Origin: Mnemiopsis leidyi
Lineage: Eukaryota; Ctenophora; Tentaculata; Lobata; Bolinopsidae
Length of the DNA: 60,556 bases
NCBI GenBank assembly: GCA_000226015.1
Contig: JH152822.1
Coordinates: 276,020 to 336,575 of the forward strand
Reading direction: 5' to 3'
Shown: positions 17,101 through 32,100 of the stretch, piece by piece
Position numbering within the stretch: position 1 is the stretch's first letter
How the letters are laid out: each line of letters starts with the position of its first letter
The notes under the pieces: generated by a model
The model's database searches: none
Told to the model about the DNA's origin: nothing
Seen by the model: only the letters and a program-made list of their open reading frames with translations
Program-made: the position numbers and the translations under genes

Positions 17101-20100
17101 AGCAGTGGTTTGGGTGGTGTTTATTTGTCGAGCAGATACAAGGATGCATTTTGAACTTTAAGATCCAAAGTCATCTTGCTATAAGCCTGTCTACCTACAT
17201 CTTGCTACACATCGTTGTTCAGCTCCCCAACAATGCCTTCCCTGGGCGGACCATACTGGTGTTACGTGTTGTGGGTCAGCTATCCACGTCAGAATGAACA
17301 ATAAAAATTTTCCACTCAAATGCATCCGGCTTTCCTAGCATTTTTAGTCGTTTAGAGTTGAATGCAGATTTTTGACTATGGGTCGTACCTTTTTTTGTTA
17401 ACGGATGTTTGATGTGTTGGGAAACAACTCACCAAGCACTTCGCCTATATGTAATCTTATGGATTTGATATATTTTTGAATATTTAAAACAAAATCGCCT
17501 GAGTGCTTGAATTGCTTGGTATCAGCTATGAACTCTTCAAATTTTTAGTCTCAAATTTATCTGACAACTCAAAGGGATTGCCGTTCCAAAGGATGATGAT
17601 TGAAATAATGTCGATCCATGGGATATATTATTATTGCCGCACCCTTGGTCCAGAGAGTGAGATAATGTTCTAGTACATTATTTCTCGAGAGCTGTCGCAA
17701 CATACAAGCTCTACCAGGTCAACCAACTTAAAGACATAAACTTATCCAATCTAGAGCTGTGTCCTTATGCCGCTCACCTGATAATGGTATTATCACACAC
17801 TTAATTGCTCTAGTTAACATGGACAACATACACCCCAACACCAACATACACCCCAACGCCAAGAATTCCAAATTATTTGGATGCGCTCTTTGTCTACGAG
17901 CTGCCTATATATGCTACTTGCTTGTCTTTCTCAAAACTCAATCTCAACTTAAAGTTGGAGTGGATTGTTGTGTGATCTCGAGAGCTCTACACTAGGAACA
18001 AAAGTGCAATGTTCTTCGTGTTTTGAATTTTGATGGTATTAAATTGTCAAGCTCGTTCAATAATTCAGATTGTGGATACAAGAGTAGTCAAGCTAGTTCA
18101 ATAATTCAGATTCTGGATACAAGAGTAGTCTAGCTTGATCAATGATTCAGATTGTGAATACAAGAGTAGTCTAGCTTGATCAATGATTCAGATTGTGAAT
18201 ACAAGAGTAGTTCAATAATTCAAATTGTGGATACAAGTATGGTTCTGCTAGTTTGGGGGGGATGGAAGGTGATCGGGTATTTCTGACAATTTTGCCTACG
18301 ATTGGGTGCCATGGTCGATTGGTCAAAAAGTTTGACCATTGCCATGGTCAAATGTTTTACATTACCGTGGTCAAATGGACATTTTGACCATGACCACGCA
18401 AAAATTAAAATGGTGAACGGAAAATTAGATCATTTTGACCATTGAGACTATAGGGAAAATTCCTGGGTGTCAGTGGCCATGGTCAAGTTCTTTGACCATG
18501 AGACAAATTCCAGGGTGTCATAGACCCCCCTCCCCCATTTAATTATTCAGATTGTGGATACAAGTATGGCCTAGCCTGTTCAGAAGACAAAACTGAATAT
18601 TGAAATTTCCAAACCAGAACATTGTTCCTTGAGCGTAGATCAGATACACTTACAGAATAGTCAATAGATGTCCATCGGGATTTAGGCAATGCTATAAGTA
18701 TAATTTTGTTGAACTTTCGTTCGTGCAACTTTGTTGTAAACGCATGGAAGACAATATTCAATACCCTTCAAACCATTTATACGTTATTCGTTAATGCGAC
18801 AAGTCTTGATGCTCATCTTGCAGCAAGGTGACAGGTGTGGCATTTTATCTTTGAATAGTTGGCCAGTTTAGATCAAGCACATCTCAAGTTAAAAACCTAT
18901 CTTCTGTCGTCTGGCAGTGATCAGGGATTAAGGGATGTGGGTAGATGTGACGATGATCAACAATCTTGTCAAACCATCCTTACTCACGACCTTCTTTGAA
19001 AGGTAAATTGTATAAATCATTGAAAGCATTCCTATTTTATGTGGAGATCTGATTCCAGCTTAACTCTGGCTTTCAATACGCTGCTTCGTCTCATAGATAT
19101 CATGTCATCTAATTGCTCATGTCTAGACCAGCTCCTAAGCACCAAGATGGGGACCACCAATCGCGACTGCTAAACACGTTAAACTTCGGGCCATTTATAG
19201 GAGTCAGATTTTACAGCAACGTGAGTCTGTTTTTAAAGGTATTGTAGACTGAGGTGGTTTTATCTTGAATGATTGAATTAATGAATTTCATCATTCATTT
19301 CCATTCTTTACTCTTGTTAAAGTTTATATTGGCATGAAGCGATTAGATACAAAGCATGGGAGGGACCATTGATCATTGTCAGAACTCAGAACTAATAAGA
19401 TAATTTTCAAGAAGAAAGCAGAAATTGTCAGAAGTGTCGTCCAAGTTTTATCCAAGATACAGACCATGGACCAAGGACTAAGAAGTTTTTCCCAAGAATG
19501 ATCCTTGAGCACTTGGGTGGGCATCTAACATCGTAGTGCTTTGTCGAATGTGTCATGTGAAACCCCACATGGACAGTCAACAAAAATTTCATTTCAGTTT
19601 CTTTGTTATAGCGTAGTCGCATCGTGAAATTTAGTTTCTTCTTGCCTTCTAGGTAAAAAGTACTCTAGACAAAAATTACAGTTTGAAACGATGATTATTC
19701 GTTCACGTTGCACAATGCAATTGTTGTGTTTGACTAGCTATTCAAGAAAATCCAAACCGATTGACGTAATGGCGAAAACAACATCCAGTACAGATAATGG
19801 CACTAACAAAGGTATCTCTGTTCATCCTACTGTTACCGAGTGCGAGCTCAACAGTCTACCTTCCTGAACAGTGTGATACAGACTCAGGCGAAGATGACAG
19901 AGAAATCTACTACATCACTAGTGTAGGAAGTGGGTGGAAAGATAACGAGGGTCATTATTCCTTAAAGGCCTTAACGGCCCTGCAAATGTAAATAGTCAAC
20001 TTAAGGGTGGAAGGAAAGTTAAACCAGCATTTAGACGTATAAATTGACGGTCAATTCGAATTTGATAGTGGACGCCTAAAAATCTGGACCCGTGTCCTTT

Positions 20101-23100
20101 CTGGCTGGAGGCACGCTTTGCGCTTTGCGACTGGTGTATGGGAAAATTTTAAATGTCACTGAAAGTATCTTTTTGGGGGCTTTAAAACCCCTATCAGTAC
20201 CACTTATGACTATATGCGCATATGAGGACCACTACATATGCATAGAATGCTACTATGAGGGTCATTTTGTACCTACCTGTTAAGGTGTCAAGTTTTCATA
20301 AGTCAAGATTACAGAATTTTTTAAATGTTGAGTACGTTAAAAGGACGCTGTTTGGAAAATTGTGGCACAAAAGTTTCCTCAACAGGTACAGCTTTTAAAC
20401 ATCCTGAGGACCTAACAGAACTGTTTGCAGGAGAAAAGTGCTTGTTACAAATGTTTTCTAGTCTATCACTATATACCTCTATTACCTTCATAACAACTGA
20501 AACAAACCTAGCTCCCAGGAACCAGTTGTACATCAGGTTCACGTTCTTGATCAAGGCAGAGTGTGTATCATGTCCGAACTGAAATCTTTTAGCTTCGAAC
20601 CTGTTTAAAACGCGGAAATTTGTTTTACTGTTGACCTGTCTTCACTCTTGATAGTTCAGGATTTGATTTTAATTACCTGAGGGCTGAGGCAAAGATACCA
20701 AATAGCAAGTCTCCTCAATTACCAAATAACCTTAGGACAGTATATGCAGACAGTATTCTAATTCGTTGTGAATCACATCTGAAGTTGACTTCTGACATCA
20801 AAGTGCTTCGTCCTAGAAGCGTCATGTGAAACCTGGGGACTTACACACCCACACCACACTATCACAACTCTTTCTTTGTTTTATCGCGGTGTGAGCGACT
20901 GGTACTGTTGGTGTTCAGTGTCGATACCGTGGTACGCACTTTCATGATGTTGTTATCCGGGGCTTTTTTTAATACTGCTCATGTTTTTATTCGTTATCTT
21001 GAACAAGGATCAGCTAATTTACAGCTCGCTGCAATATAACCTGGCTTAATCAAGGTTTAGTAGTTCTTTGTGATGTTGTGACTTGAGAGAATTAACATTT
21101 CAAATTAGGAAAAATAAGTGCTCAACTTAACATTTCCGTTTAGTCAAGGAAATGGCGATAGCTAAACTAGCTCTCTTGACTCTACTGATGGTGAAGATAT
21201 ACGCTGATTCTCCTGAAGAGTGTAATACAGCGATTGGTGTGGAGAAAAGAGACATCTGTGAGATAACCAGCCAAGAAAGTGGAACACGTGATGACGAAAA
21301 GACAAGTGTATCATGTCCCGACGGGTACTCTATAGTGGATTGCATGCTTGTTCAGGTAGCCTGGCAGAGAACTAACTATGAAGCACACCTATTTATCTAC
21401 AAAGTTATGTTTTAGATTTTATTTAAACTATTGAGTATAGAGCGTACAGTTCATCTATCCAATATTGTTGTACTAAACTCTACGAATTAACGAAGTTAGT
21501 AGAAAGGAAGTTTTACATAAGACTAACATCTGTTTCATCTGAGAACACTAAAATATCATCAGGGGGACATACTTCTCTCAGCAGATGGAGTTGAAGTTAC
21601 AGACCAACATTGTGAAGGACAGAGAGGGTCAGAAGACCAACATAATATGGCGGGCAAAGGAGTAAAAGTGGGTACTTCAGTATTGCTAGCTATGTTTGGG
21701 ATAAGTTTGAACTAAAGCCGCCCAGACGTCAGAAATACTAAAGTAGATTTTATCCGCTATTACTTTATTGTAATCATGTTACTTCACACTTACTCGCTAT
21801 GTAACTTGATATTACTTTATTGTATGCGACATCTATGACAGCTTTTTTAACGTAACAGCCATGGCAGAACATCGCGATTTAGCCTATATAGATAAATAAA
21901 ACATCGCTTAATGTTAATAATTGGAACGCACTTAATAAAGATTTAAATAGGTCCCAATCCCCACCGACAATTCATGTTCCCGGATACTTTAAGTTTTCTT
22001 TGATAACAACCACGGTTTCTGTATTGACTAAGCGCAGTACTAGTAGTTAGATTAGTGATTGATCAATTAACTCCTAGGTTAAAGCAACGTGCCAGAGATC
22101 TGACATAACGAATGTTGTGTATGTGAAAACAGAAAGAGTCAATTACACTAAAGAAGCGAACGTAGATGCTGAACTGTGGTGCCCTCCAAGATACACAATG
22201 CGGACCTGTCTCTACTTCAGTGGCTGGAATAAAATTGTGAGGTATTGTATGAACTCAGATTACAGATAACTTATCTGGGCTCCGTAAACATGTTAAAAAT
22301 CACTCTAAACTGTAAGTTATGATTAAACAGAGCATTCACGAGTAATATTTATATAATTTTGGTCTTTTTCTACAAAGCGAACATAAGAAAGGGCGCATCC
22401 AGATATTCTAGAATCTTCGCCAGAAGTAAATTAATTGAAAAATTAGGTGAATTAATTATAAAATTATGCAAATTAATCATCAATGTTTGACTAAAATAGG
22501 TACTGAAAATATATACTGAAAATACATAACTCTTCATTTCAGTCCAAATGGGTTGGACACGAAAACCGGGAAAATAATGGTAGTTCAGAACAAGTGTAAT
22601 ATGACAATTGTAAGCACACATGATAAAGATAACGTCAGATGGTTTACTCTCTCTGCAATATGCACTGAAATGGGTAAGGACTTACTTGTGCCAGGTTCAA
22701 AATTGTCTGTTATTGAAAGAGTAAAATATTTTGTAGGGTCCTCAGGTACACCTAAAGTTACAGTGTACGGTGCACTGCACGATACACTGTACCGTACAGT
22801 ACTAGTTGCCCAATTTAAACATCTAATTTATTAGCTTTGGAAATTCCGTGTTTGAATGTCAGAACAAAGTAACTGGGGAATTATTTTTTCTGACATTCGG
22901 CACATAATTATTGCAGTTGAACATTATTATTCATAAGCGAATTAAATTGTTTAGTAGGTTTTTTACTTAGTTACTAACAAGTGGATTCATATGTTGTCAC
23001 TATGAGCATTAATAATCAGTCTCGTTAAACTTTGCATGCAAAATATCAATAGCTCGAATCTTTGGAAGCTTGATTAGATGATGCTGATGGTCTACGCCCA

Positions 23101-26100
23101 TAAACCCTGACATCAAATATCGAATATATTTGTACATAGGTAAGTGTAGCCGGTGATTGCGTTCGATAAATTTTAAATCGCTAGCCTTTGCTGAATCGAT
23201 AATTTCATTTAGGCTGTATACTTTTAATATGGTTTGCTTGTCCAACGTTAATACACTTAAACTTATCCCAGACGCTACATAATCATCATCTATAGAGCGG
23301 CAACTTGGGAATCTGCTTAGGTCATGGAATATAATATCTTTCTTAAGCCTGCAAATTTAACTGCTTAATTGTTCACAGCTGACTCAAGTCGCAAGACAAA
23401 AACGTGCCAACACACGTTAACATATGCTAATGGTGAGATAACAGTAACCAATTATAACTAAGATGCGAGCCTCCGGAGACCGGACACGTGCGACTAGATG
23501 ATTCCATGCTGATAATGTGATAAGTGTCCTGAGTTGTCTTTTACCGCTTTCAATGGAGAGGCAAGGATATTTTATATATAGCTTTGAATTTCGTCCAGCT
23601 TTCGAAGTTGACTATTTGAAAATGAATCAACTTACGTTACCCAACTCTTTGTACTATGTATTGTGATCAGCATTAGTTTACTCAAAGTTGTGAGTATCAC
23701 TCGCTACATTCAGAAATCATGAAATGTGACCCAAATTGACTCATTTGTTGGAAATATGTCGAAGACTATTATTATCTTTCACACTTGCCTCGTCGCTTTG
23801 GATTTAATTAAGATCAATTAATTTGGATTAAATTCCTTAAAACTTCACTATCAGTGACCTATAAAAATCATGGCGATGAAGACGACAGGCATCTTCTTTT
23901 TCCTACTGCTTAGCATGGGAAAACAGACAGATTATTCAGAGGAGTGCATGAACTCCAGCGAAGAAACAAGAGATGTCTGTCAGCTCACTAGCAGTGAAAG
24001 TGGTCCTAGTAATGATGATAAGATAACAACTTGGTGTCCTAACGGTTACTTAGTCGTGGATTGTACACTCGTTCAGGTAAATGTGTATCTTTGTCGCATA
24101 AGTGAAATATCCCATTTATAAGTGAAATACTCCATTTATTCTTTAAACATCGCTATTTGTTTGAATTTTAGTGTTATCCTCTATTGTAATTCCTGCTATT
24201 TTCACCCTATCGATACACGACCATCTATTGTGAAATTCCTGACAAGACCTAGCACTACAACAGGGAGAAATACTTGTGTCATCTGATGGAGTGCTGGTTG
24301 AGAAACAGTTTTGTTTGGGACAAAGAGGAGAGAAAAACTATGGGGGGATGGAAGGTAAAGGAGTCAAGGTCAGTCGTTTTATACCATTCGTGTAGATTGT
24401 TATACAGAAGCAATTATTTTTGCCATTTAGTATGTATTTTCCTGTATTTATCCCCTTGTAGGTCAATTACCAGTATCGTCCAGTCTTTCTTTGAAATGAT
24501 AGAACGTTGGAATATTATCAGCCATACAAAAATTGCAACCGCTTGTTTTGGCCGTTTCCTTATTTCCATTGCATAATATCAAAGCTCAAACACAATTTTC
24601 AAAGTTTTACCACACGAAAATGTATCAGCCAGACAAAAAGTAACATGAAAAGTTGATAACAGTGCGATTGTTCATGTTCTTAGTCATGTAATTCAGGTTA
24701 AAGTTACGTGCCAAAGATCTAACATACAAAAAGTTGTCTATACTACGGAAACAGTGACGTACAATGAGGGGGGTACGAAGAAAGCTGAACTGGTGTGCCC
24801 GTCACAAAGATACAAAATGAAGAGTTGCTTAATTTATAGTCCCTGGAGTAGAATTGAAAGGTAATTAACAGGCAGTTGAGAAATAACCATTAAGACTTTA
24901 TCATTGTCAGATAAGCAGCTTCCACAGCTAATTCTCAAAGATTATCAATCCTCAAAGCTTTTGATGGGAGGGGGCTTACCCGCTTTTCCCCTGCCACTAT
25001 TAGGATTTTGACGGCTTGCGAAGCAACATACGTGTTTTTGGGCTTACTTTTCCGAGATACTTGCGAAAAAAAGATTTTTCGCCGAAATTGAAAGTAGGCC
25101 TATAGCCGGAATATTTCCATGGGTAGGTCATAGAGACTTAATGATAGGCACAAAATGACCGCAATGGCCAACATAATATACGGCTTATGAATCGACATGC
25201 TTCCTATTTGGCCTATTTTCAAGATATTCCCTCAAAGCTGAGACATTATTTCTAATGAAATGGTTTGCAGCTAGAACAACAAATGCCGCTTTTGCCTTCA
25301 AAACGACTTACTTAATTGACAAATTGTTTATATCTTATTATCTTATAAACCTTTTATTTTCAGACCGACTGGATTAAATGTTCACACAGGGAAGTTTTCA
25401 GTTTCTGAAGGCAAATGTTTGACCTCAATAGTTTCCACACAAGCGAGAGTTCAGGAAAGATGGATGACCTTGACAGCAATATGCACTTCATTCAGTAAGA
25501 TTCTGCAAGACAGATTTTATAAATTTTAAAGTAAATTGCAATCAGCAGTCCGCGCACAGCAGTCAGTAGAAGTTTCGTTTCACCGTGTCAGAAAATCAGG
25601 ACATCGTGATTAGGGACTTACGTTGTTCTGATTTTCACAACATTTCCAACGAAGCGAAAATTAAGAAAACACTTTTAGTCCTACTTCTCTGTACCGACAT
25701 ACTATCCAATATGCTCGAGATACTATCCAATATGCTCGAGATACTATCCAATATGCTCGAGATACTAATTACTATCCAATATGCTCGAGATACTATCCAA
25801 TATGCTAACTCCATGCCAACTGTTACTGTTCCTCCCCATGGTAACAGTGAAGAAACAGTAGCAGGTGAGGGGGTCATGTGACCAAACACCGTTAGAGAAT
25901 TATCGATCTGTTAAAGAATATTGTTATGCGTCACCTTTTTTGATAAAAGTAGAAAATCTCTGGTAACGTAATTACTAATTCGGGTATATAGAGCATCGAA
26001 GTATTTAGAGCATCCAAGGAAAGGAAAGAAATTACTGTGACCCAAGTCAGTGATTAAATTTACATGTTAGTAAGTTTGCAACACACCTAGATCGAAATTT

Positions 26101-29100
26101 AGTTCGGCAAAATTATCGATTACAATGCGGTAAAAACCGAGCGGTGGTGCAAAAACATCGCTAATCACGCTAACTTCAAGTACCGACTTATAACAGATGC
26201 AACCAATAGAAAACATCGCTAATCACGCTAACTTCAAGTACCGACTTATAACAGATGCAACCAATAGAAAGAGGTGGCATAGTCCAGGACTCCAGGAGAC
26301 GAACGACTGTAGAATTTTTGTCCAATTATCAAGAAAAACTTCCCAATACTAGACTCCTAAGTGAAGGGTGAGCGGTCAGGTGCCTCAAAGTAAAGGAAAT
26401 TTATAAGCTGGTATTCCTCAATATTTGTTATTACTGCCAGATTAGTAGCTGGATGTTACGTCGACAAGATACTTCGTGTCTAAAATTCTACTTTGATAAA
26501 ATTTCTGGTATAGAAAAGGAAGGTTTTGATTATGAATTTAGAGTGTTCTCAATTCTGTTTAAAATATGTATGTCGAAAATATCGTTCTTTAATGAATCTG
26601 AGGATACTTAACCAAAATCCACTTACAGTTTTTGATGTTTCTAAATTTGGATTTAAACAAGATTGATCTGATGATATCCGTAGATTGATAACAAGACAGC
26701 CTGTATTTGGCAGGCTGAATAGAGGCATTAGTGATTAGAGCAATAGTTGATGGATTCAGGCATGTTCTAGAATTACAGAACGAATTTCTCTATAAATACA
26801 CTCTAACCCACCAACCCCCTCCCCCATATTTTTGGTAAGGGGTTATTTGATTCATTGCCCATCAAAAATGGTTTCCAAAATGGTTTTTTAAAATTGTTTT
26901 TAGATGGTTTTTTAACGGTTTCCTAAATCATTTCTGAAATGGCTTCTAAAATGGTTTTTAATGGTTTTTTAAAATGGTTTCTAAAATGGCCTCTGAAATC
27001 ATTTTCGAATGGAATAAATAGCTTTGATGCACAGTTTCGACAACATTCAACTATTGTGGAGCTTTTGAACATTGTAAGGTTGTTTCAAAACAATTTATAA
27101 TTCTTAATCTTCTTGACAATTTGTCAGAAACTGCTATGACCTTTTGATAATTTAACTCTTTAAAACAACATATTTTATTTATTGATTGAGCTACTTTACT
27201 CTAAACAGCGGCACTAACAGTGACCGGTAAAAATCATGATGAAGACATCGACAGCAGTCCTCTTTTTTTACTGCTATACGCGGGAAAACCGGCAGAATAT
27301 TTGGAGGAGTGCACGGTCTCAACCGAAGAAACAAGAGATAGCTGTGAGATCACCAGCAATGAAAGTGGTTCTAATGATGATAATAAGACAACAGTATCGT
27401 GTCCCGAGGGTTACTCAATAGTGGATTGTACACTAGTTCAGGTAAATGTATAGTGTATCTTTTCGTAATGATCCTTTGGATTTTGCTGAATTGCACAGCT
27501 TTCGTCTCGTGTACTTTAAACACAAGGAAATATTTCCTTGTTGTTTAAAATTGCCTAGATGGATATGCGGTAATAAAATGAGCCCGATTACCGGTTAAAC
27601 CTTATCTAATCCCCTTTTACACGACTTGTAAACAGAGATCGGGCGGACTATGTAGGATAACAGCGTGCTTGTAGCTATACCAATATATCTAATTTAAACC
27701 ACCTCTGTTTGTCTAACTTCGATCTTTGTCAGAATTATAGTGCGATCTTTATTACAAGTGTAACCCTATTAATAGCCAGCTATTTCCCCTATCAATCAAA
27801 GAATTTCTGACGAGACCAAACATTTCAACAGGGGGAAATACTTCAGTCATCAGATGGTGTTAGGGTTAACGGAGATAGCTGTTTAGGATATAAAGCAGGC
27901 GGAAACAACTCAGGAAATAATGGAGTCAAGGTCAGCGATTTTTACCAGTCGTGTAGAATGTACAAACTATAGTATCAATCTATTTTTGCTGTTTCATTTG
28001 GAGGAATGTAACAGATAGAACGTAAAATTGCACCAGGCAAATTACAAAAATTTTAATATTTCAAGTATCAGGTCTAACCTCTAATGGTTAACACTTTTCA
28101 CCACTCAACTCATTGGCTTTTCTCATTCGAAATTGATAATAGATTTGTAATACTAGTTGATTTAAGGTCCAGTAGCGTTGCTTCAAGTGGATTACATTGT
28201 TAAAGTTGATTACAGTAAGTTGATTACAGTAAGTTGATTACAGTAAGTTGATAACAGTAAGTTGATAACAGTATTTGTTTATGTTCTTAGTCATGTAATT
28301 CAGGTTAAAGTTACGTGCCAAAGATCTAACATACAAAAAGTTGTTTATGCTACGGAGAAAGTTGTGTACAATAGGGGAGATACGAAGGTGGCTGAACTGG
28401 TGTGCCCTTCTGAACGATACGAAATGAAGAGTTGCTTCTTTTATAGTCCCTGGAGAGGAATTGAAAGGTAATTAAGGGATAACTAACTGGTAATTATCTT
28501 AGTAAAATTTGTAGCCACTCTTTTGTAACCTCTTCGGACAAGCCTCCTTAGCAGAGAACAATAGATTTAGAATGATCATTGATCAGTTTCTTAAGAGCGA
28601 TTTTTATGAATCTAGGCTGATCTAAACTTCCACCGAGAGCAAAAGGTCTCCACAGCGAGTTTACAGATTATGCGGTTCAGGTATGATCAAGTATTGTCGA
28701 ACATTTGAACAAAGACTGTATTTCAATTTAAAATTATTATTTCAGTCCAGATGGCTTGAACACTAAAACCGGAAAGATAACGGTAGTTCAGAACAAGTGT
28801 GCACTAACCATTATAAGCATCAACAATATTTGTGGCCAGAGATCGTTTACTCTGTCTGCAATATGTAATGATATAGGAACAAGTAAGAACTTTTATGTTT
28901 CTTTGACATTTTTTATGTTTCTTTTTTTATGTTTCTTTAACATTTTAAGTTATAAAGTGCATCGCACGCTGTGCCGTACAGTTCCGTGTTTAATATTCGA
29001 TTTGACGTTGAAAATTTTGGTACATGAATGTCACCAAAAAGTAATTGGGATTTATTTTTTCTGACATTCAGCAACTATAAGTAGCAAGCTATTAAATGAG

Positions 29101-32100
29101 AAGTATTGTTCAAATTCTTTCTTAGTAAACTTATATTTTGTCACTATGAGCATTGATAAGCAGTCTTGTTGGAGTTTGGATGCAAAATGTCGACAGCTCG
29201 AATCTTCGAAAGCTGGACTTAGAACTAAATGATGCAGATGGTCTTGCCGGTGAGTGACTTCGTTAACTTTGAATCCCTAGACGCTAGTCATTGCTAGAAT
29301 TGATTTTTTGCTCTTAACTTAAGGTGCCTTTCGTCTAAACGTAGTTAATACGCTATATTATATTTGAACCTGGAATTGATATAAAAGTATTAATTGTTGA
29401 CGGCTGCCTTTTATAGCTCTCGTGCCGACCCGACCTAAAACATATTCATAGCGGAATTACAGTGACTAGCTAGAGAGAAAGTTGCGAGCCCCAAGGACTC
29501 AATTATTTTTAGAGCATGGGTCTTACAGCTGGCAGGAGGAGACTTAAATTACTTCTAAAATAGGTTATTTCTGTCCTTATAGCTTATAGCTTTGAATATA
29601 ATATTCTTCAAACATAGAACTGTTGTGGAGTTTTCTAACTTTATTGATATCTGTTCGTTCTAGAATTATTCATCGTCACTTATTATCTCGTCAATTTACG
29701 ACTCCACTATAAGTCCCTTGTAAAAATGACAATGACAACAACAACTGTCCTCTTCTTTTTACTGCTGTACGCGGGAAAACAGGCAGAATACTTGGAGGAG
29801 TGCACGGTCTCAACCGAAGAAAGAAGAGATAGCTGTGAGATCACCAGCAATGAAAGTGGTCGTTATGATGACGATAATACAACAGTGTCGTGTCCTNNNN
29901 NNNNNNGTATCTCGTGTTGAGACCAAAGTCCATATTGATTAAGATATTATCCTTTAGTATAGACCCTAATATATTCCCTAGTCTGGAGAGTTTTACTGAA
30001 AGCATGTACCTAGCCAGGCTATTGGAATGATCCTTAGGATCTTGCTGAATTGCACAGCTTTCGTCTCGTGAACTTCAAACACAAGGAAATATTTCCTAGT
30101 TGTTTACAAGTCCCACGATGGAAATACGGCTGTATACTGTGCCCGATTACCGGTTTAGCCTTATCTGGTACCCTGCTACACGGCTTGTAAACTAGGATAG
30201 TGCGGTCCGTGTAGGTTAACACCATGCTTTTAGCCATACAGTTTATCTGACTTAGACCACCTCTGTTTGTCTATCGTCGAGCTTTGTTAGAAGTTTAGTG
30301 CGATCTTTAATGCAAGTGTAACCCTATTAATAGCCACCTATTTCCTCTATCAATCAAAGAATTCCTGACAAAACCAAACATTTCAACAGGGGGAAATACT
30401 TTTGTCATCAGATGAGGTTAGGGTTAACAAAGATAGTTGTTCAGGATATAAAGCAGGCGGAGACAACTCAGGAGATGAAGGAGTCAAGGTCAGAAATTTT
30501 TACCAGTCGTGTAGAATGTACAAACTATAGTATCAATCTATTTTTGCTGTTTCATTTGGACGAATGTAACAGATAGAACGTAAAATTGTACCAGGCAAAT
30601 TACAAACATTTTAGTATTTCAAGTATCAGGTCTAACCTCTAATGGTAAACACTTTTCACCACTTAACTCATTGACTTTTCTCATTCGAAATTGATAATAG
30701 ATTTGGAATACTAGTTGATTTAAGGTTCAGTAGCGTTGCTTCAAGTGGATCACATTATGAAAGTTGATTACAGTAAGTTGATAACAGTATTTGTTTATGT
30801 TCTTAGTCATGTAATTCAGGTTAGAGTTACGTGTCAAAGATCTAACATACAAAAAGTTGTTTATACTACGGAGACAGTGACGTACAATAAGGGGGGTACG
30901 AAGAAAGCTGAACTAATGTGCCCTTCTAAACGATACAAAATGAAGAGTTGCTTCTATCATAGTCCCTGGAGAGGAATTAAAAGGTAATTAAGGGATAACT
31001 AACTGGTAATAATCTTAGTAAAATTTGTAGCCTCTCTTTTTTAACCTCTTCGGACCTTACAAGCCTCCTTAGCAGAGAACAATAGATTTCTTATTTCAGT
31101 CCAGATGGCTTGAACACTAAAACCGGAAAGATAACGGTAGTTCAGAACAAGTGTGCACTAACCATTATAAGCATCAACAATATTTGTGGCCAGAGATCGT
31201 TTACTCTGTCTGCAATATGTAATGATATAGGAACAAGTAAGAACTGTTATGTTTCTTTGTCATTGTAAGGCTCTTAGGTACATTTTAAGTTATAAAGTGC
31301 ATCGCACGCTGTACCGTACAGTTCCATGTTTAATATTCGATTTGACGTTGAAAATGTTGGTACATGAATGTCACCAAAAAGTAATTGGGATTTATTTTTT
31401 TCTGACATTCAGCAACTATAAGTAGCAAGCTATTAAATGAGAAGTATTGTTCAAATTCTTTCTTAGTAAACTTATATTTTGTCACTATGAGCATTGATAA
31501 GCAGTCTTGTTGGAGTTTGGATGCAAAATGTCGACAGCTCGAATCTTCGAAAGCTGGACTTAGAACTAGATGATGCAGATGGTCTAGCCGGTGAGTGACT
31601 TCGTTAACTTTGAATCCCTAGACGCAAGTCATTGCTGGAATTGATTTTTTGCTCTTAACTTAAGGTGCCTTTCGTCTAAACGTAGTTAATACGCTATTGT
31701 TGGGATAACTGTGACTAACCATAACTACGTTGCGAGATCAAGTCAGAACACAGCCTGCTGTAGTATAAGTGATAAAATTATTCTAAATCAAGAGTTAAGG
31801 TAGAGAACAGATTAGAATACATGCAAAGTCAGCAGCGTATATACTGGTCGATTTAAGGATATTAGAAGATATGACGAAAATTCGTAATTTACAATAATTT
31901 AAATGCAAAATTTCCCTACAAGCTTTATAAGGGTCGGAAAGGGTCATCAGTTGAGTAGACAAGATTCCGTAATATTCAAAAGAACACCACAGGCGAATTT
32001 TCGGCCGGTATATTATACTTGAACCTGGAATTGAGATAAAAGTATTAATTATTGACGGCTGCCTTTGATAGCTCTCATGCCGACCCGACCTAAAACATAT

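Larger units (their letters stand above)
16810..19796. other. first part of the giant KRI1 intron, no gene seen
   Basis: I see no coding exon here. The stretch holds the 41-bp repeat at about 18040-18240, the TGGTCAAA palindrome cluster at 18.3-18.5 kb and scattered remnants that may be old transposon sequence, none identifiable. Confidence 0.45.
27236..28882 (+). pseudogene. nested secreted two-module protein, copy 4, with frameshift in signal peptide
   Basis: Exons 27236-27441, 27832-27930, 28304-28467 and 28746-28882 keep all splice sites. Exon 1 is 206 bp where the intact copies have 207: one base is missing from the T tract in the signal-peptide codons (after GTCCTC). From the ATG the frame therefore runs off the mature protein; the mature frame (EECTVSTEETRDSC, SCPEGYSIVDC) is intact downstream. 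Later exons are clean (VTCQRSN, VCPSERYEMKSC, QNKCALTI, FTLSAIC). Either this is a very young pseudogene, a polymorphic null, or a homopolymer error in the assembly. The otherwise clean exons argue that the lesion is recent or artificial. Confidence 0.75.

Noticed and set aside
25585..25881. 98-codon frame with ILSNMLE repeats as a terminal exon of copy 3
   Set aside because: The homologous region after copy 6 is not open in the same way, and the frame depends on the 21-bp repeat.
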